Origin: Halarchaeum nitratireducens
GTDB lineage: Archaea > Halobacteriota > Halobacteria > Halobacteriales > Halobacteriaceae
Direction: 5' to 3'
Assembly (NCBI RefSeq): GCF_014647155.1
Contig: NZ_BMOQ01000006.1
Coordinates: 248,001 to 312,000, forward strand
DNA: 64,000 nucleotides
Of the stretch, positions 25,145 to 34,113 are shown piece by piece (the stretch's first letter is position 1; each line of letters begins with the position of its first letter). A program made the position numbers and the translations under genes. Under the pieces are notes generated by a model. The model saw only the letters and a list, made by a program, of their open reading frames with translations, had not been told where the DNA came from and ran no database searches.

Positions 25145-25525
25145 TCAGGTCTTTCGGTCGCCGACGTAGACCGTCCCATCCTCAACAACGGTGTTCCACG
25201 TGGGGAGGATGATGTCACTATCCGCGAGGTGCTCACCGCTGTCGAGGTCGTACGACCATCCGTGCCACGGGCACGAGACGATGCACTCCTCATCGGTATA
25301 GGATTTGTCAACGCGCTTGCCGGGTTCCTCGAACTCACCGACGAGTTTACGTTGCGTCTCGCCTTCGCAGACCGGTCCGCCGTCGTGCATGCAGTAGTTC
25401 CGGAGCGCGTAGTACTCGCCCTCGACGTGGAGCACACCGACCTCGACACCGTCCACATCGACGAACGCTCGGTCTCCGTCCTCGAACTCGTCTGCGGAGC
25501 CGACTTCCACCAAGTCGCTGCTCAC
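25145..25525 (-). CDS. Rieske-type [2Fe-2S] ferredoxin
   Basis: Small soluble electron carrier. The 126-residue protein has the Rieske cluster ligands C45-M-H47 and C85-P-W-H88 (CMHDGGPV and CPWHGWSYDL), with the insert length of aromatic-oxygenase-type Rieske proteins. There is no signal peptide. Its GTG overlaps the stop of the amidohydrolase gene (GTGA), so both are translated together. No oxygenase alpha subunit or reductase lies next to it. It may donate electrons to a partner encoded elsewhere or fill an unknown role with the amidohydrolase. Confidence 0.92.
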   Translation of the reverse strand: MSSDLVEVGSADEFEDGDRAFVDVDGVEVGVLHVEGEYYALRNYCMHDGGPVCEGETQRKLVGEFEEPGKRVDKSYTDEECIVSCPWHGWSYDLDSGEHLADSDIILPTWNTVVEDGTVYVGDRKT

Positions 25526-26640
25526 AGGCCGAACACCTCCACCGCGTTCCCGGAGAGGATCTGCTTTTTCTCGTCCTCGTCCAGGAACGGCAGGTCGAGC
25601 ACGGTGGTCGGTCGGTCGTAGTCCCAGTGCGGGTAGTCCGAGGCGAACATCAGGCTGTCCGCGCCCACCATCTCCACGCACTTCCCGAGGTATTCGGGAT
25701 CAGCCGAGACCTCGAGGGGCTGGGTGCCGTAGTAGAAGTCCGTGATGTACTCGCCAGGCTTCTTCTCGAGGAGTGGCGCCTCCTCCGGGCGCTTGAGGTA
25801 CTCCTCGTCGAGGCGAGTGATGAGCCCCGGGAGGTAGGTGACGCCGGATTCCATAAACGTGATATCGAGGTCGGGAAACTTTTCGGGAACACCCTGACAG
25901 ACGAGGCTGACGATCTGGGACATATTCGATTCGAGGAAGCCGAGCGTGTGCGTTTCGATCATCTCCTCGTAGCCTCCACGCACGTACTCGTCGAGGCCGG
26001 CGCCGCCCGTGTGGAAGACGGCGGCGAGATCCATGTCCTCGCAGCGCTCGTAGAGCGGATCGTACTTGCGGTTGCCGAGCGGCGGGGTCGCGCCCGCGGT
26101 GACGAAGCACGCGCCGACGTACTCCTCGCGGTCCTCGATCATGTCGAAGATTTCGAGCGAGGCGTCGACGTCGTAGTACGGAATGGGGGCGAGGCCGTGA
26201 ATCCCGTCGTCAGGGTCGAGGACTTCCTCGCTCATGTACTCGACGTACGCCTTCGCGAAGGCGGCCTGTCGCTCGTCGTCGGCGGTGGTGCCGGCGCCGG
26301 CGAGGATGAGGTGGGAGATGAGGAGGGTGTCGTCGACGCCGATGGACGCCATCCCCTCGCGGATGCGCTCCGGCGTCTCCGGGTCGTCGGGGTAGGAGGA
26401 GTGTTCGCGCGTGATCTTCCCGTAGGCTTGCCGGTCGCCCGTGGAGAACGGGAAGAAGGAGCTGAGGTTCTGCTTCGCGCCCTTCTCGTCGAAGTTCGAG
26501 CCCTCGAAGCGCGTCTTCCACGGCTCTTCGAAGTACTCGGCGACGTTCTCGAAGGACTCCATGTAGTGACAGTCGCAGTCGACCACGTGGTACTCCGCGA
26601 GTTCGTCCAGGCGCCTCGACTCGCTGTCTACCTGTGACAT
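25522..26640 (-). CDS. Amidohydrolase-2 family protein (decarboxylase/hydrolase)
   Basis: A 372-residue TIM-barrel metal enzyme of the amidohydrolase 2/ACMSD-like family. It starts HVVDCDCHYME (residues about 18-28) where a DxDxH element normally holds the metal, then has VFHTGG, and ends with the family's SDYPHWDYD near 340, the Asp serving as a metal ligand. Members decarboxylate or hydrolyse aromatic and related substrates. It overlaps the Rieske gene by 4 nt. A TATA-like gataataaaac lies 22-31 nt upstream. The substrate is unknown; the context is amine or aromatic catabolism. Confidence 0.87.
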   Translation of the reverse strand: MSQVDSESRRLDELAEYHVVDCDCHYMESFENVAEYFEEPWKTRFEGSNFDEKGAKQNLSSFFPFSTGDRQAYGKITREHSSYPDDPETPERIREGMASIGVDDTLLISHLILAGAGTTADDERQAAFAKAYVEYMSEEVLDPDDGIHGLAPIPYYDVDASLEIFDMIEDREEYVGACFVTAGATPPLGNRKYDPLYERCEDMDLAAVFHTGGAGLDEYVRGGYEEMIETHTLGFLESNMSQIVSLVCQGVPEKFPDLDITFMESGVTYLPGLITRLDEEYLKRPEEAPLLEKKPGEYITDFYYGTQPLEVSADPEYLGKCVEMVGADSLMFASDYPHWDYDRPTTVLDLPFLDEDEKKQILSGNAVEVFGL

Positions 26641-26648
26641 ACCCAGTC

Positions 26649-26671
26649 ATCTATCATTGTAGATAATAAAA
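26649..26671 (-). promoter_or_regulatory. Promoter with small palindrome before the amidohydrolase
   Basis: A TATA-like gataataaaac (26661-26671) lies 22-31 nt before the ATG. Between the TATA box and the gene is an inverted repeat, atcta-tcattg-tagat (26649-26664). It might be an operator for the neighbouring IclR regulator; no second copy was found to support it. Confidence 0.35.
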
Positions 26672-26853
26672 CCTCGTATTACCGGCCGAAAGAGCATATA
26701 CCGGCCGATTAGCCGGGACGTTCGCCATCACGGGATAGACGATAGCGGGCCGGATTCGGACCTCAGCTGTCGTTTTACGTCGATATGTCCGTAAATACGG
26801 AGACGGCTGCCACCCGTCCATCCCGCTACGCGGAACGAAGTTCGGGAGTCGTC

Positions 26854-27600
26854 TTATCCGTCGTCTTGATCGGTGAGCGCGCGTTCGACTCGCCTGACCG
26901 CCGCCGCGAGCGCGTCAACGAGTTCGTCATGCTCCGCGTTCAGAATAGACGGGGACGCGCTCGCGAGCGACAGCCCCCCGCGAACGCTCCTGTCCACGAT
27001 AACCGGCATCCCGAGCGCGTAGATTCCCGAGATATGGCCCTCGCGATTGACCGCGTACCCGCGGTCGCGAGTGGTCGTGACGCTCGCGCGTATCGTCTTC
27101 CGAACCGCGTCGCCGCTCTCTGCTGCCCGCGTCTCGACGAATCGCTCGATTCGCGGCTCCGGGAGGTGCGCGAGTATCGCCTTCCCGGCTGCCGTCTCGT
27201 CGAGGTCAGCCCAGTCACCCACGAGCAACTCCGGGCTCGGCGTCGGATTCGACCCCGCGCCGTCTACGAACATCAGCCGCCCGTCCTCCTCGATCGCGCT
27301 CCACGTGGTGTGGCCGGTCTCCGCCGAGAGCGTGCGGATCTCGTCTCGCGCCGCCCGATAGAACGCCCCCCGAAAGCGAACGCGCGTCCCGAGTCGGAAC
27401 CACGCGTGCGAGAGGCGATACCGGCCGTCCTCGTTCACCGCGAACCCGCACGCGGCGAGCGTCTGGAGGTGCCGATGCACCGTGCTCTTGCTCAGGGATA
27501 GCTGCTCCGCCAACTCGGTCACGCCCGCGTCACCGGCTGCGTCCAGCCCCTCCACGATTCGAAAGAGCGTCTCGTCCGACCCCACGCGCCGTTCGCTCAT
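26854..27600 (-). CDS. IclR-family transcriptional regulator
   Basis: A 248-residue regulator. An N-terminal winged helix reads LFRIVEGLDAAGDAGVTELAEQLSLSKSTVHRHLQTLAACGFAV, followed by the effector domain with GKAILAHLPEPRIERFV and a C-terminal half typical of IclR proteins (GYAVNREGHISGIYALGMPV). ATG 27600 gives the family's normal beginning; an open frame upstream of it is not part of the fold. It lies between the amidohydrolase and aldehyde dehydrogenase genes and probably controls this catabolic island. Confidence 0.93.
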   Translation of the reverse strand: MSERRVGSDETLFRIVEGLDAAGDAGVTELAEQLSLSKSTVHRHLQTLAACGFAVNEDGRYRLSHAWFRLGTRVRFRGAFYRAARDEIRTLSAETGHTTWSAIEEDGRLMFVDGAGSNPTPSPELLVGDWADLDETAAGKAILAHLPEPRIERFVETRAAESGDAVRKTIRASVTTTRDRGYAVNREGHISGIYALGMPVIVDRSVRGGLSLASASPSILNAEHDELVDALAAAVRRVERALTDQDDG

Positions 27601-27678
27601 ACGCCACACCTCGCACTCCTGGGTTAAAAATTCGTGCCGCACGGGCGCGTCGGCGCCCATGCGAATCGTCTCCCGCGG

Positions 27679-29169
27679 TTAGAACGGGAAGTCGCGGGGC
27701 TCGTGCTGGAGAGAGAGCCACTGCTTCTCGGTTATCTCACGGAGGAACGCCTCGCCGTTGTACGTCCCGACGCCGGACGCCCCGATGCCACCGAACGGGA
27801 CGTGCGCCTCGTCGTTCACCGGCTGGTCGTTCACGTGGACGTGCCCCGTCTCCATCCGCCGCGCGATGCGCGCACCGGCCCCCACGTCGCCGGCGTGGAC
27901 GCTCCCGGAGAGCCCGTACTCGGTGTCGTTCGCCATCTCGATCGCTTCGTCGACGTCGGAGAACGGTATGACGGGCGCGATCGGGCCGAAGTGCTCGTTA
28001 CACGCCGTCGGCATCTCGTTCGTCACCCCGGAGAGGATGGTCGGCTCCACGACCAGCGAATCCTCGACGCCGTCGAGTTCGTGGATGCCGCCGCCGGTTT
28101 CGAGGGTCGCGCCAGCGTCGACCGTGTCCTCGACGTAGGAGAGCATCTTCCCGCGCTGGCGCTCGTCGATGATCGGCCCGACCACCGTCGAGGGGTCGTG
28201 CGCGCTCCCCCGCGGGAGGTCCTCGGCGCGCTCGGTAAGGCGTTCGACGTACTCGTCGTAGACGGCCTCGTGGACGATGTGGCGGTTGATGCTGATACAG
28301 ACCTGTCCCTGATGGACGAACGACCCGAAGACGCCCGCGTCGATCGCTGCGTCGAGGTCGGCGCCGTCAGTGACGACGTGCGCGTTGTTCCCGCCGAGTT
28401 CGAGGGCGGCCTCCGCGAGGTTCTTACCCGCGGCCGCACCCACCCGCCGACCGACCTCGGTGGAGCCGGTGAACGCGACGACGTCGCTCTCGGGATGGCC
28501 GGCGACGCGGTCACCGATCTCGGACCCGCGCCCGGTGACGACGTTGAGGACGCCCGGCGGCAGGTCGGTTTCCTCGAAGAGCTTCGCGAACAACAGTCCG
28601 CCCGTGATCGGCGTGTTGGTGGCGGGTTTGAGGACGACGCTGTTGCCGGCGGCGATGGCGGGGGCGACGGCGCGCATTGAGAGGTTCAGCGGGAAGTTCC
28701 ACGGCGAAATCACCGTCACCACGCCCGCGGGCGTTCGTCGGACCAGGTGTTCCTTGTCGGGGATGTTCGACTCGGCATGCTCGCCCTTCATGCGACGGGG
28801 GAGCGTCGCTGCCTCGCTCGCCTGATCCGAGGCGAGTTGGACGGACGTCTCCGCCATCACGCGCGTCCCGCCCGCCTCCGCGACGAGCAGGTCGATGACA
28901 TCCTCGCGATAGTCCTGGAGTGTCCGGAGGACCTGCTGGACGACCTGCTCGCGCGCGGCGGGTGGGTGGGCGGCCCACGCCTGCCGGGCGTCGGCGGCGG
29001 CCTCGTAGGCGGCGTTGACGTCGGCCTCGGTCCCGGCGGGGACCTGCGTGATCACCTCGCGCGTCGAGGGGTCCTCGACGTCGATCGTCTCTCCGCTCTC
29101 GCTCTCCCGCCACTCCCCGTCCACGTAGAGCGCGTTCCAGTCCGCGCTTGGTGAGAGGTCTGCTGTCAT
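27679..29169 (-). CDS. Aldehyde dehydrogenase
   Basis: Oxidises an aldehyde to the acid with NAD(P)+. The 496-residue protein has PWNFPLNLSMR (about 156-166), FTGSTEVG, catalytic Glu E257 in ALELGGNN and catalytic Cys C291 in HQGQVCISINRH. The sequence around the cysteine suits benzaldehyde/phenylacetaldehyde-type enzymes, but substrate cannot be fixed. A TATA-like attttatattt sits 21-32 nt before the ATG. It is next to a second ALDH gene in the same direction with a 113-nt gap. Confidence 0.92.
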   Translation of the reverse strand: MTADLSPSADWNALYVDGEWRESESGETIDVEDPSTREVITQVPAGTEADVNAAYEAAADARQAWAAHPPAAREQVVQQVLRTLQDYREDVIDLLVAEAGGTRVMAETSVQLASDQASEAATLPRRMKGEHAESNIPDKEHLVRRTPAGVVTVISPWNFPLNLSMRAVAPAIAAGNSVVLKPATNTPITGGLLFAKLFEETDLPPGVLNVVTGRGSEIGDRVAGHPESDVVAFTGSTEVGRRVGAAAGKNLAEAALELGGNNAHVVTDGADLDAAIDAGVFGSFVHQGQVCISINRHIVHEAVYDEYVERLTERAEDLPRGSAHDPSTVVGPIIDERQRGKMLSYVEDTVDAGATLETGGGIHELDGVEDSLVVEPTILSGVTNEMPTACNEHFGPIAPVIPFSDVDEAIEMANDTEYGLSGSVHAGDVGAGARIARRMETGHVHVNDQPVNDEAHVPFGGIGASGVGTYNGEAFLREITEKQWLSLQHEPRDFPF

Positions 29170-29281
29170 ACACCATCCTCACTCGGCTCGTGAAATATAA
29201 AATGATAGGAGATAATATGAAGGTGACATATCTCGACGCGTCGCTGTTCACGAGCAAACGCCGCTGTCCGACCTGGCCCGT

Positions 29282-30814
29282 TCAGCCGAGGTTGACGTTG
29301 ATGGCTTTCATCTGCGTGTACTCGTCGAGTGCCTCCCGGCCGTTCTCTCGGCCGAGGCCGGACTGCTTGTAGCCGCCGAACGGCTGGCCGGCCGACACGT
29401 CGTTGTAGTGGTTGATCCAGACGACGCCCGCGTCCAGGTCGCGCGCCGTGCGCAGCGCGCGCGTGATGTCGTCCGTGATGATGCCCGCCGCGAGCCCGTA
29501 CTCGACGTCGTTCGCCCGCGCGACGACCTTGTCCTCGTCGCTCCACGAGAACGTCTCCTCAACCGGGCCGAAGATCTCCTCCTGGACCGAACGGTGATCG
29601 TGGTCGAGGCCGTCGATGATCGTCGGCTCGTAGAACGCGCCGTCCGCAAGTGCGTCCTCGTCGGGACGTTCCCCGCCAGCGAGGACCGTCGCGCCGCTCT
29701 CGCGCGCCGCTTCAACGTACGACGCCGTCCGCTCTACCTGCCCCTGCGAGACCTTCGGCCCGAGATCCGTCTCCTCCAGAAGCGGGTCGCCGATCTGCAT
29801 CCCGCTCGCGGCCTCCGCGAACGCGCCGAGGAACTCCTCCTCGATGTCCTCGTGGACGAAGAGCCGCGAGCCGGCCGCACAGCACTCGCCCTTGTTGAAG
29901 AAGATCGCCATCATCGCCGTTTCGACGGCCATCTCGACGTCCGCGTCCGGATAGACGATGAGCGGGCTCTTCCCGCCGAGCTCCAGCGTCGTCTTCTTCA
30001 CGTCCTCGACGGCCGTCCGCATGATCTCCTTGCCGACGTCGGTCGAGCCCGTGAACGAGATCTTGTCCACGTCGTCGTGGCTGGACAGCGGTGCGCCCGC
30101 GTCCTCGCCGTAGCCCGTGACGACGTTGACGACGCCGTCCGGCACCACGTCGTCCACGAGTTCCATGAGCTTCAGAATGGAGAGCGGGGTCTCCTCGGAG
30201 GGTTTGAGGACGATGGTGTTGCCGGCGGCGAGCGCGGGTCCGAGCTTCCAGATGGCGATGAGGAGGGGGAAGTTCCACGGGACGATACCGCCAACGACGC
30301 CGTACGGTTCGCGGAGCGTGAACACCTGCTTGTCGCGGTCGAAGAGGTCGTCGGTCGGGACTGTCTCGCCGGTCACGGACCGCGCCAACGCTGCGTTGTA
30401 CGTGAGGTGGTCGACGACGAGGCCCATGTCGCCCATCGCCTCCGTGACGGTCTTGCCGGTGTCGAGCGTCTCCAGTTTCGCGAGCGTCTCCTGGTTCTCC
30501 TCCACCCGGCGCGCGATATCGGCGAGTACGCGCTGGCGATCACCCGGCGAGTAGCCCGACCACACCTCCTCATAGGCGTTCCGGGCGGCCTTGACGGCGC
30601 GGTCGATGTCGGCGGCCGTGCCGGCGGGGACGTCCGCTAGCACCTCGCCCGTGGTCGGGTCCCGCGTCGCGAACGTCTCGCCCGACGCGCTCTCCACCCA
30701 CTCACCGCCGACGTAGAGCCGATGGTGTTCGGGAAGGACGTCCGCGGCGACGTCGCGGTGGCGTCGCTTGATCTCGTCACTCTCTCCACTGGTCGGTTCC
30801 GATCCTGCGCTCAT
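29282..30814 (-). CDS. Aldehyde dehydrogenase (betaine-aldehyde type)
   Basis: A 510-residue NAD(P)-dependent aldehyde dehydrogenase. Landmarks: PWNFPLLIAIWK (about 179-190), FTGSTDVGKEI, catalytic Glu E278 in LELGGKSP and catalytic Cys C312 in NKGECCAAGSRLFV, the position matching GQxC of the family. It ends with YKQSGLGRENG, typical of the betaine/aminoaldehyde subgroup. A TATA-like caataattttaaatc lies about 27-40 nt upstream. It would suit oxidation of an aldehyde produced by the amine oxidase at 36901-38943. Confidence 0.93.
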   Translation of the reverse strand: MSAGSEPTSGESDEIKRRHRDVAADVLPEHHRLYVGGEWVESASGETFATRDPTTGEVLADVPAGTAADIDRAVKAARNAYEEVWSGYSPGDRQRVLADIARRVEENQETLAKLETLDTGKTVTEAMGDMGLVVDHLTYNAALARSVTGETVPTDDLFDRDKQVFTLREPYGVVGGIVPWNFPLLIAIWKLGPALAAGNTIVLKPSEETPLSILKLMELVDDVVPDGVVNVVTGYGEDAGAPLSSHDDVDKISFTGSTDVGKEIMRTAVEDVKKTTLELGGKSPLIVYPDADVEMAVETAMMAIFFNKGECCAAGSRLFVHEDIEEEFLGAFAEAASGMQIGDPLLEETDLGPKVSQGQVERTASYVEAARESGATVLAGGERPDEDALADGAFYEPTIIDGLDHDHRSVQEEIFGPVEETFSWSDEDKVVARANDVEYGLAAGIITDDITRALRTARDLDAGVVWINHYNDVSAGQPFGGYKQSGLGRENGREALDEYTQMKAINVNLG

Positions 30815-31151
30815 AGTTCGAACGAAGCTATCGAACCCTACTGATTTAAAATTATTGATTATTGCGCTCTGCCGGATCGGTGCGCGTGCGGTCGTGGACC
30901 GCTGACGCGTCGCCGACGGTCAGGCCGACTCGTCCGCGGGGTTCGCGTGGTTTCGTGCACCACAGGGGGACCGAGACGGTGAGGAGTCGCGCGTGGGTGA
31001 CCGCCAACAACGCGGAATAGCCGCCCCTGGTCCCACGGATCACGCCGCGGACACTCGGACTCCTCCGTCTGGGACGACTGTCCGACTATCGCGCCCATTC
31101 CTCCAGGAGATAGCTTTATCATCCGATGTTCCGCAATGGACCTATGCTAGC
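30815..31151. other. Divergent intergenic region of aldehyde dehydrogenase and MoaF-like genes
   Basis: About 340 nt separating divergently transcribed genes. Each end has an AT-rich promoter-like stretch (30841-30857 on the minus strand; tttatcat near 31110-31117 on the plus strand). The middle is GC-rich, and the small frames in it show no motif. Confidence 0.4.
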
Positions 31152-31976
31152 ATGACTGGAAGCTCCGAGTGGGTGCCGATGGGCGACATCGCCGACGAGT
31201 ACGAGAAGAACCAGATGCCGGCGACCGACTCGCTGTCCGGGTCGTCGTACACGCTCAACTTCAAGGACGGGCGCGTCGTGGAGTACGAGCTCCGCGATCC
31301 CGAAACGCTCGAGTGGACGGTAACGGCCGGATCGGACGAGGGCGTGGGCGGTCAAGCGGCCTACACTGCGACGAAGCCACGCGACGACATCTACTTCGTG
31401 GATCACATGCGAGACGACGCGCCTCGAACCTCCACGTCGCTGGTCCTCGACCTCAACCGGGGAATCGCCACGTCCGTCACCGCAAGCATTCCCGCGTCCA
31501 AATCGGAGATGCCCCAGTTGCTACTCGAGAACGCGAACGAGGGCAAATCGCTGTCCGCCGGTGACGTGGCGTTCGACTGCGCGACGATTGGTCAGCCGTT
31601 TACCGAAGGGTCGGCGGTACACGAACGCACGGACGACCTTACGGGAAAGCGTATGCGGTACACCTACAGCGATAACAGCGTCTACGAGCACATCTACCTG
31701 AACGAAGAGCGCTACGTCTGGCACTGCTTGCGTGGCGAAGAACGCGGCCTCGCGGAAGCGTCTCCGTGCAGTTACTACGAAATCGCGGATGGTCTCTACA
31801 TGATCGTCTGGGAGGAGGTCGTCCTTCCCGTCATCGGCGTCGTCCTGATCGACTTCCACGCGATGAAGACCACCGGGAAGATGCTTTGCGACGACAAGAA
31901 CGACTTCGAGGGCGTCGTTAACATCCCGATGGGCGCCCACGCGGAGCAACTCAACGTAACCCCTACCCTCGACTGA
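31152..31976 (+). CDS. MoaF-family protein
   Basis: A 274-residue protein, a lipocalin-like beta-rich fold in two halves. The first half has SSYTLNFKDGRVVEYELRDPETLEWTV, the second GKRMRYTYSDNSVYEHIYLNEERYVWHCLRGEERG, both characteristic of MoaF. In enterobacteria MoaF is encoded with monoamine oxidase regulon genes, so its presence near the copper amine oxidase is meaningful, although its molecular role is not established. It is the only plus-strand gene among the surrounding minus-strand catabolic genes. ATG 31152 gives a natural start. Confidence 0.8.
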   Translation: MTGSSEWVPMGDIADEYEKNQMPATDSLSGSSYTLNFKDGRVVEYELRDPETLEWTVTAGSDEGVGGQAAYTATKPRDDIYFVDHMRDDAPRTSTSLVLDLNRGIATSVTASIPASKSEMPQLLLENANEGKSLSAGDVAFDCATIGQPFTEGSAVHERTDDLTGKRMRYTYSDNSVYEHIYLNEERYVWHCLRGEERGLAEASPCSYYEIADGLYMIVWEEVVLPVIGVVLIDFHAMKTTGKMLCDDKNDFEGVVNIPMGAHAEQLNVTPTLD

Positions 31977-32138
31977 CCACCACGCGACAACCGTCGAAGC
32001 CGCCCGACACGCTACTGGCCCATGAACGGGCATACGATGTCCGCACGCCCCACCGGGACGACGCAGCCGACGCACTGCCGTCCAGCGATCCCGCAGAGTA
32101 GCACGACCGATGGTCAGATCAGTGTCACTCTTCCGGCG

Positions 32139-33671
32139 TCATCGCGCATCCTCGATAAAGGACGCGGCGCGCTCCGCTATCGCGATCGTGGGGGCGTTCG
32201 TGTTCCCGCCGACGATCTCGGGCATGATCGAGGCATCAGTGACGCGTAGCCCTTCGACGCCGTGGACGCGAAGTCGGTCGTCGACGACGCCGTCGCCCTC
32301 GGCCCCCATCCGGCACGTTCCCACTGGGTGGTAGACGGTCGTCGCGTGCTCCCGGACGAACGCCTCGATCTCCTCGTCGGACGTGACCGACTCACCCGGA
32401 TGCACCTCCGCGCCGCGATAGTCGTCGAGCGGCGAGGTCTCGACGATCTCTCGGACCAGTTTGACCCCTTCGACGAGGGGCTCGATGTCGCCGTCCTCGG
32501 TGAGGTACTGCGGGTCGATGACGGGGGACTCGTGCGGGTCGTTTGACGCGAGGCGCACGGTCCCAGTGCTCTCCGGACGGATCTGGGTCGGCATCATCGT
32601 GAAGTACTTCCGACCGTCGTCCGGGGCATCGAGGCCGTGCTCGAGGAGGTAGACCGGGGCGTTGTGCAACTGCAAGTCGGGTGCCGGGGCGTCGGGGTCG
32701 GTCCGAACGAACGCGCCGGTCTCGATCACGTTCGAGGAGGGCGCGGGGTTCGCCGGCCCGGCGGTCCGCTCGTACACGACGCCGAGTTTGAGGTGGTCCT
32801 GGAGGTTCCGACCGACCTGCGGGAGGTCGACGCGTACATCGATTCCGTGCTTGGAGAGGTGCTCGGCCGGCCCGATGCCGGAGAGCATCAGGAGCTGTGG
32901 CGAGTTGATCGCGCCCGCCGACAGCAGCACCTCGCGCTCGGCGCGAGCCTCGTGAGCGGTCCCGTCGCGCTCGTACGCGACGCCGGTCGCGCGGTCGCCG
33001 TCGAAGGTGACGCGGGTCGCCTGCGCGTTCGTTTCGACGGCGAGAGTCGACCGGTCGAGCGCCGGCTTCACGAACGCCGCCGCGGAGCTACAGCGTTCGC
33101 CGTCCGACTGCGTGAGGTCGTAGAATCCGGATCCAGCCTGCGTCGGGCCGTTGAAGTCCGGGTTGTGTTTGACACCGGCCGCGTCCATCGCGTCGACGAA
33201 CGCCTCGGAGACCGGGTGCGGGTCCAGCGGTTCCGCGACGTTCAGCGGGCCGCCGGTGGCGTGGTAGTCGTCCGCGCCGCGCTCGTGGTTCTCGGAGCAC
33301 TTGAACTGTTCGAGCATCGCGTCGTAGCTCCAGGCGTCGCCGCCGCGCTCCGCCCACCGGTCGTAGTCGTACGGGTGGCCGCGGACGTAGATCATGGCGT
33401 TCATGGAACTCGACCCGCCGAGCGTGCGGCCGCGCGGGTGGTAGAGCTGTCGGTCGTTCAGCTCCGGTTGTGGGACGCTCCGATAGTTCCAGTCGGCGTC
33501 CGTCTCGAAGAGCTCCGGGAACCGCGCGGGCGTGTGAATCGCGTCGTCGTCGTCGGGCGCGCCGGCCTCCAAGAGGAGGACGTCAGCGTCTCCGCTCGAC
33601 AGGCGGTTCGCGAGCACGCAGCCCGCCGAACCAGCGCCGACGACGACGTAGTCGTAGGTGGAGTCACCCAT
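32139..33671 (-). CDS. GMC-family FAD oxidoreductase (choline dehydrogenase-like)
   Basis: Oxidises an alcohol to an aldehyde with FAD. The 510-residue protein has the dinucleotide fold VVVGAGSAGCVLANRL (residues about 8-23), ending in LLEAG, then GRTLGGSSSMNAMIYVRG (GMC signature 1) and GAINSPQLLMLSGIGP (signature 2). Near the C-terminus is YHPVGTCRMG, including the catalytic His region, and the family's final N-x-APTIAIAE. An AT-rich promoter (33689-33704) lies 18-33 nt before the ATG at 33671. It belongs to the catabolic island; the substrate is not fixed. Confidence 0.93.
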   Translation of the reverse strand: MGDSTYDYVVVGAGSAGCVLANRLSSGDADVLLLEAGAPDDDDAIHTPARFPELFETDADWNYRSVPQPELNDRQLYHPRGRTLGGSSSMNAMIYVRGHPYDYDRWAERGGDAWSYDAMLEQFKCSENHERGADDYHATGGPLNVAEPLDPHPVSEAFVDAMDAAGVKHNPDFNGPTQAGSGFYDLTQSDGERCSSAAAFVKPALDRSTLAVETNAQATRVTFDGDRATGVAYERDGTAHEARAEREVLLSAGAINSPQLLMLSGIGPAEHLSKHGIDVRVDLPQVGRNLQDHLKLGVVYERTAGPANPAPSSNVIETGAFVRTDPDAPAPDLQLHNAPVYLLEHGLDAPDDGRKYFTMMPTQIRPESTGTVRLASNDPHESPVIDPQYLTEDGDIEPLVEGVKLVREIVETSPLDDYRGAEVHPGESVTSDEEIEAFVREHATTVYHPVGTCRMGAEGDGVVDDRLRVHGVEGLRVTDASIMPEIVGGNTNAPTIAIAERAASFIEDAR

Positions 33672-34113
33672 ATCCCTATTATTACGATAAAATATTATAA
33701 ATCTATCTCCCGACAATATGCGGCGTCTCTCGAAAACCGAGTGAGAGGAGGTTTCGCCGGCTCAAATAGCGGTTTCGAATCGAATAGCCGACGCGCTGGA
33801 CGCGCCACCCCCACCCGAATAGTTTTTTGACGTTTTCCAGCGGGGGGCGGCCATGGTGATTCGATGCGAGGCCGGGACGCGTCCGGAGTTCGTTCGCTCT
33901 CGCGGGACTCCGACTCGCGGCCAGGTGACGGCGCGGCTGTCCCCGGGGAATCGGGTGCGCGCCATGTCGGCACGCGGAACGTCTGTTCCGCCAGTCGGGA
34001 CGGCGTGGCGGACGTCGACGCTGAACCGCGGCCCGCCGCGACGAAACGCCCCGGGAACCGGTAGAATGTCTGTTCCGTTGATTCTTGTTTCGGGCGGCGA
34101 GTCGACTCGGAGT
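33672..34113. other. Intergenic region without a clear gene
   Basis: About 440 nt. It contains the GMC gene's AT-rich promoter at its left end. The remainder is GC-rich and has short open frames without motifs. The bases tctgttccg occur twice (about 33981-33989 and 34069-34077) without a larger repeat. Confidence 0.35.

Noticed and set aside
30852-31043. 63-codon minus-strand frame between the aldehyde dehydrogenase and MoaF-like genes
   Set aside because: No motif, no promoter spacing, and composition like non-coding sequence.
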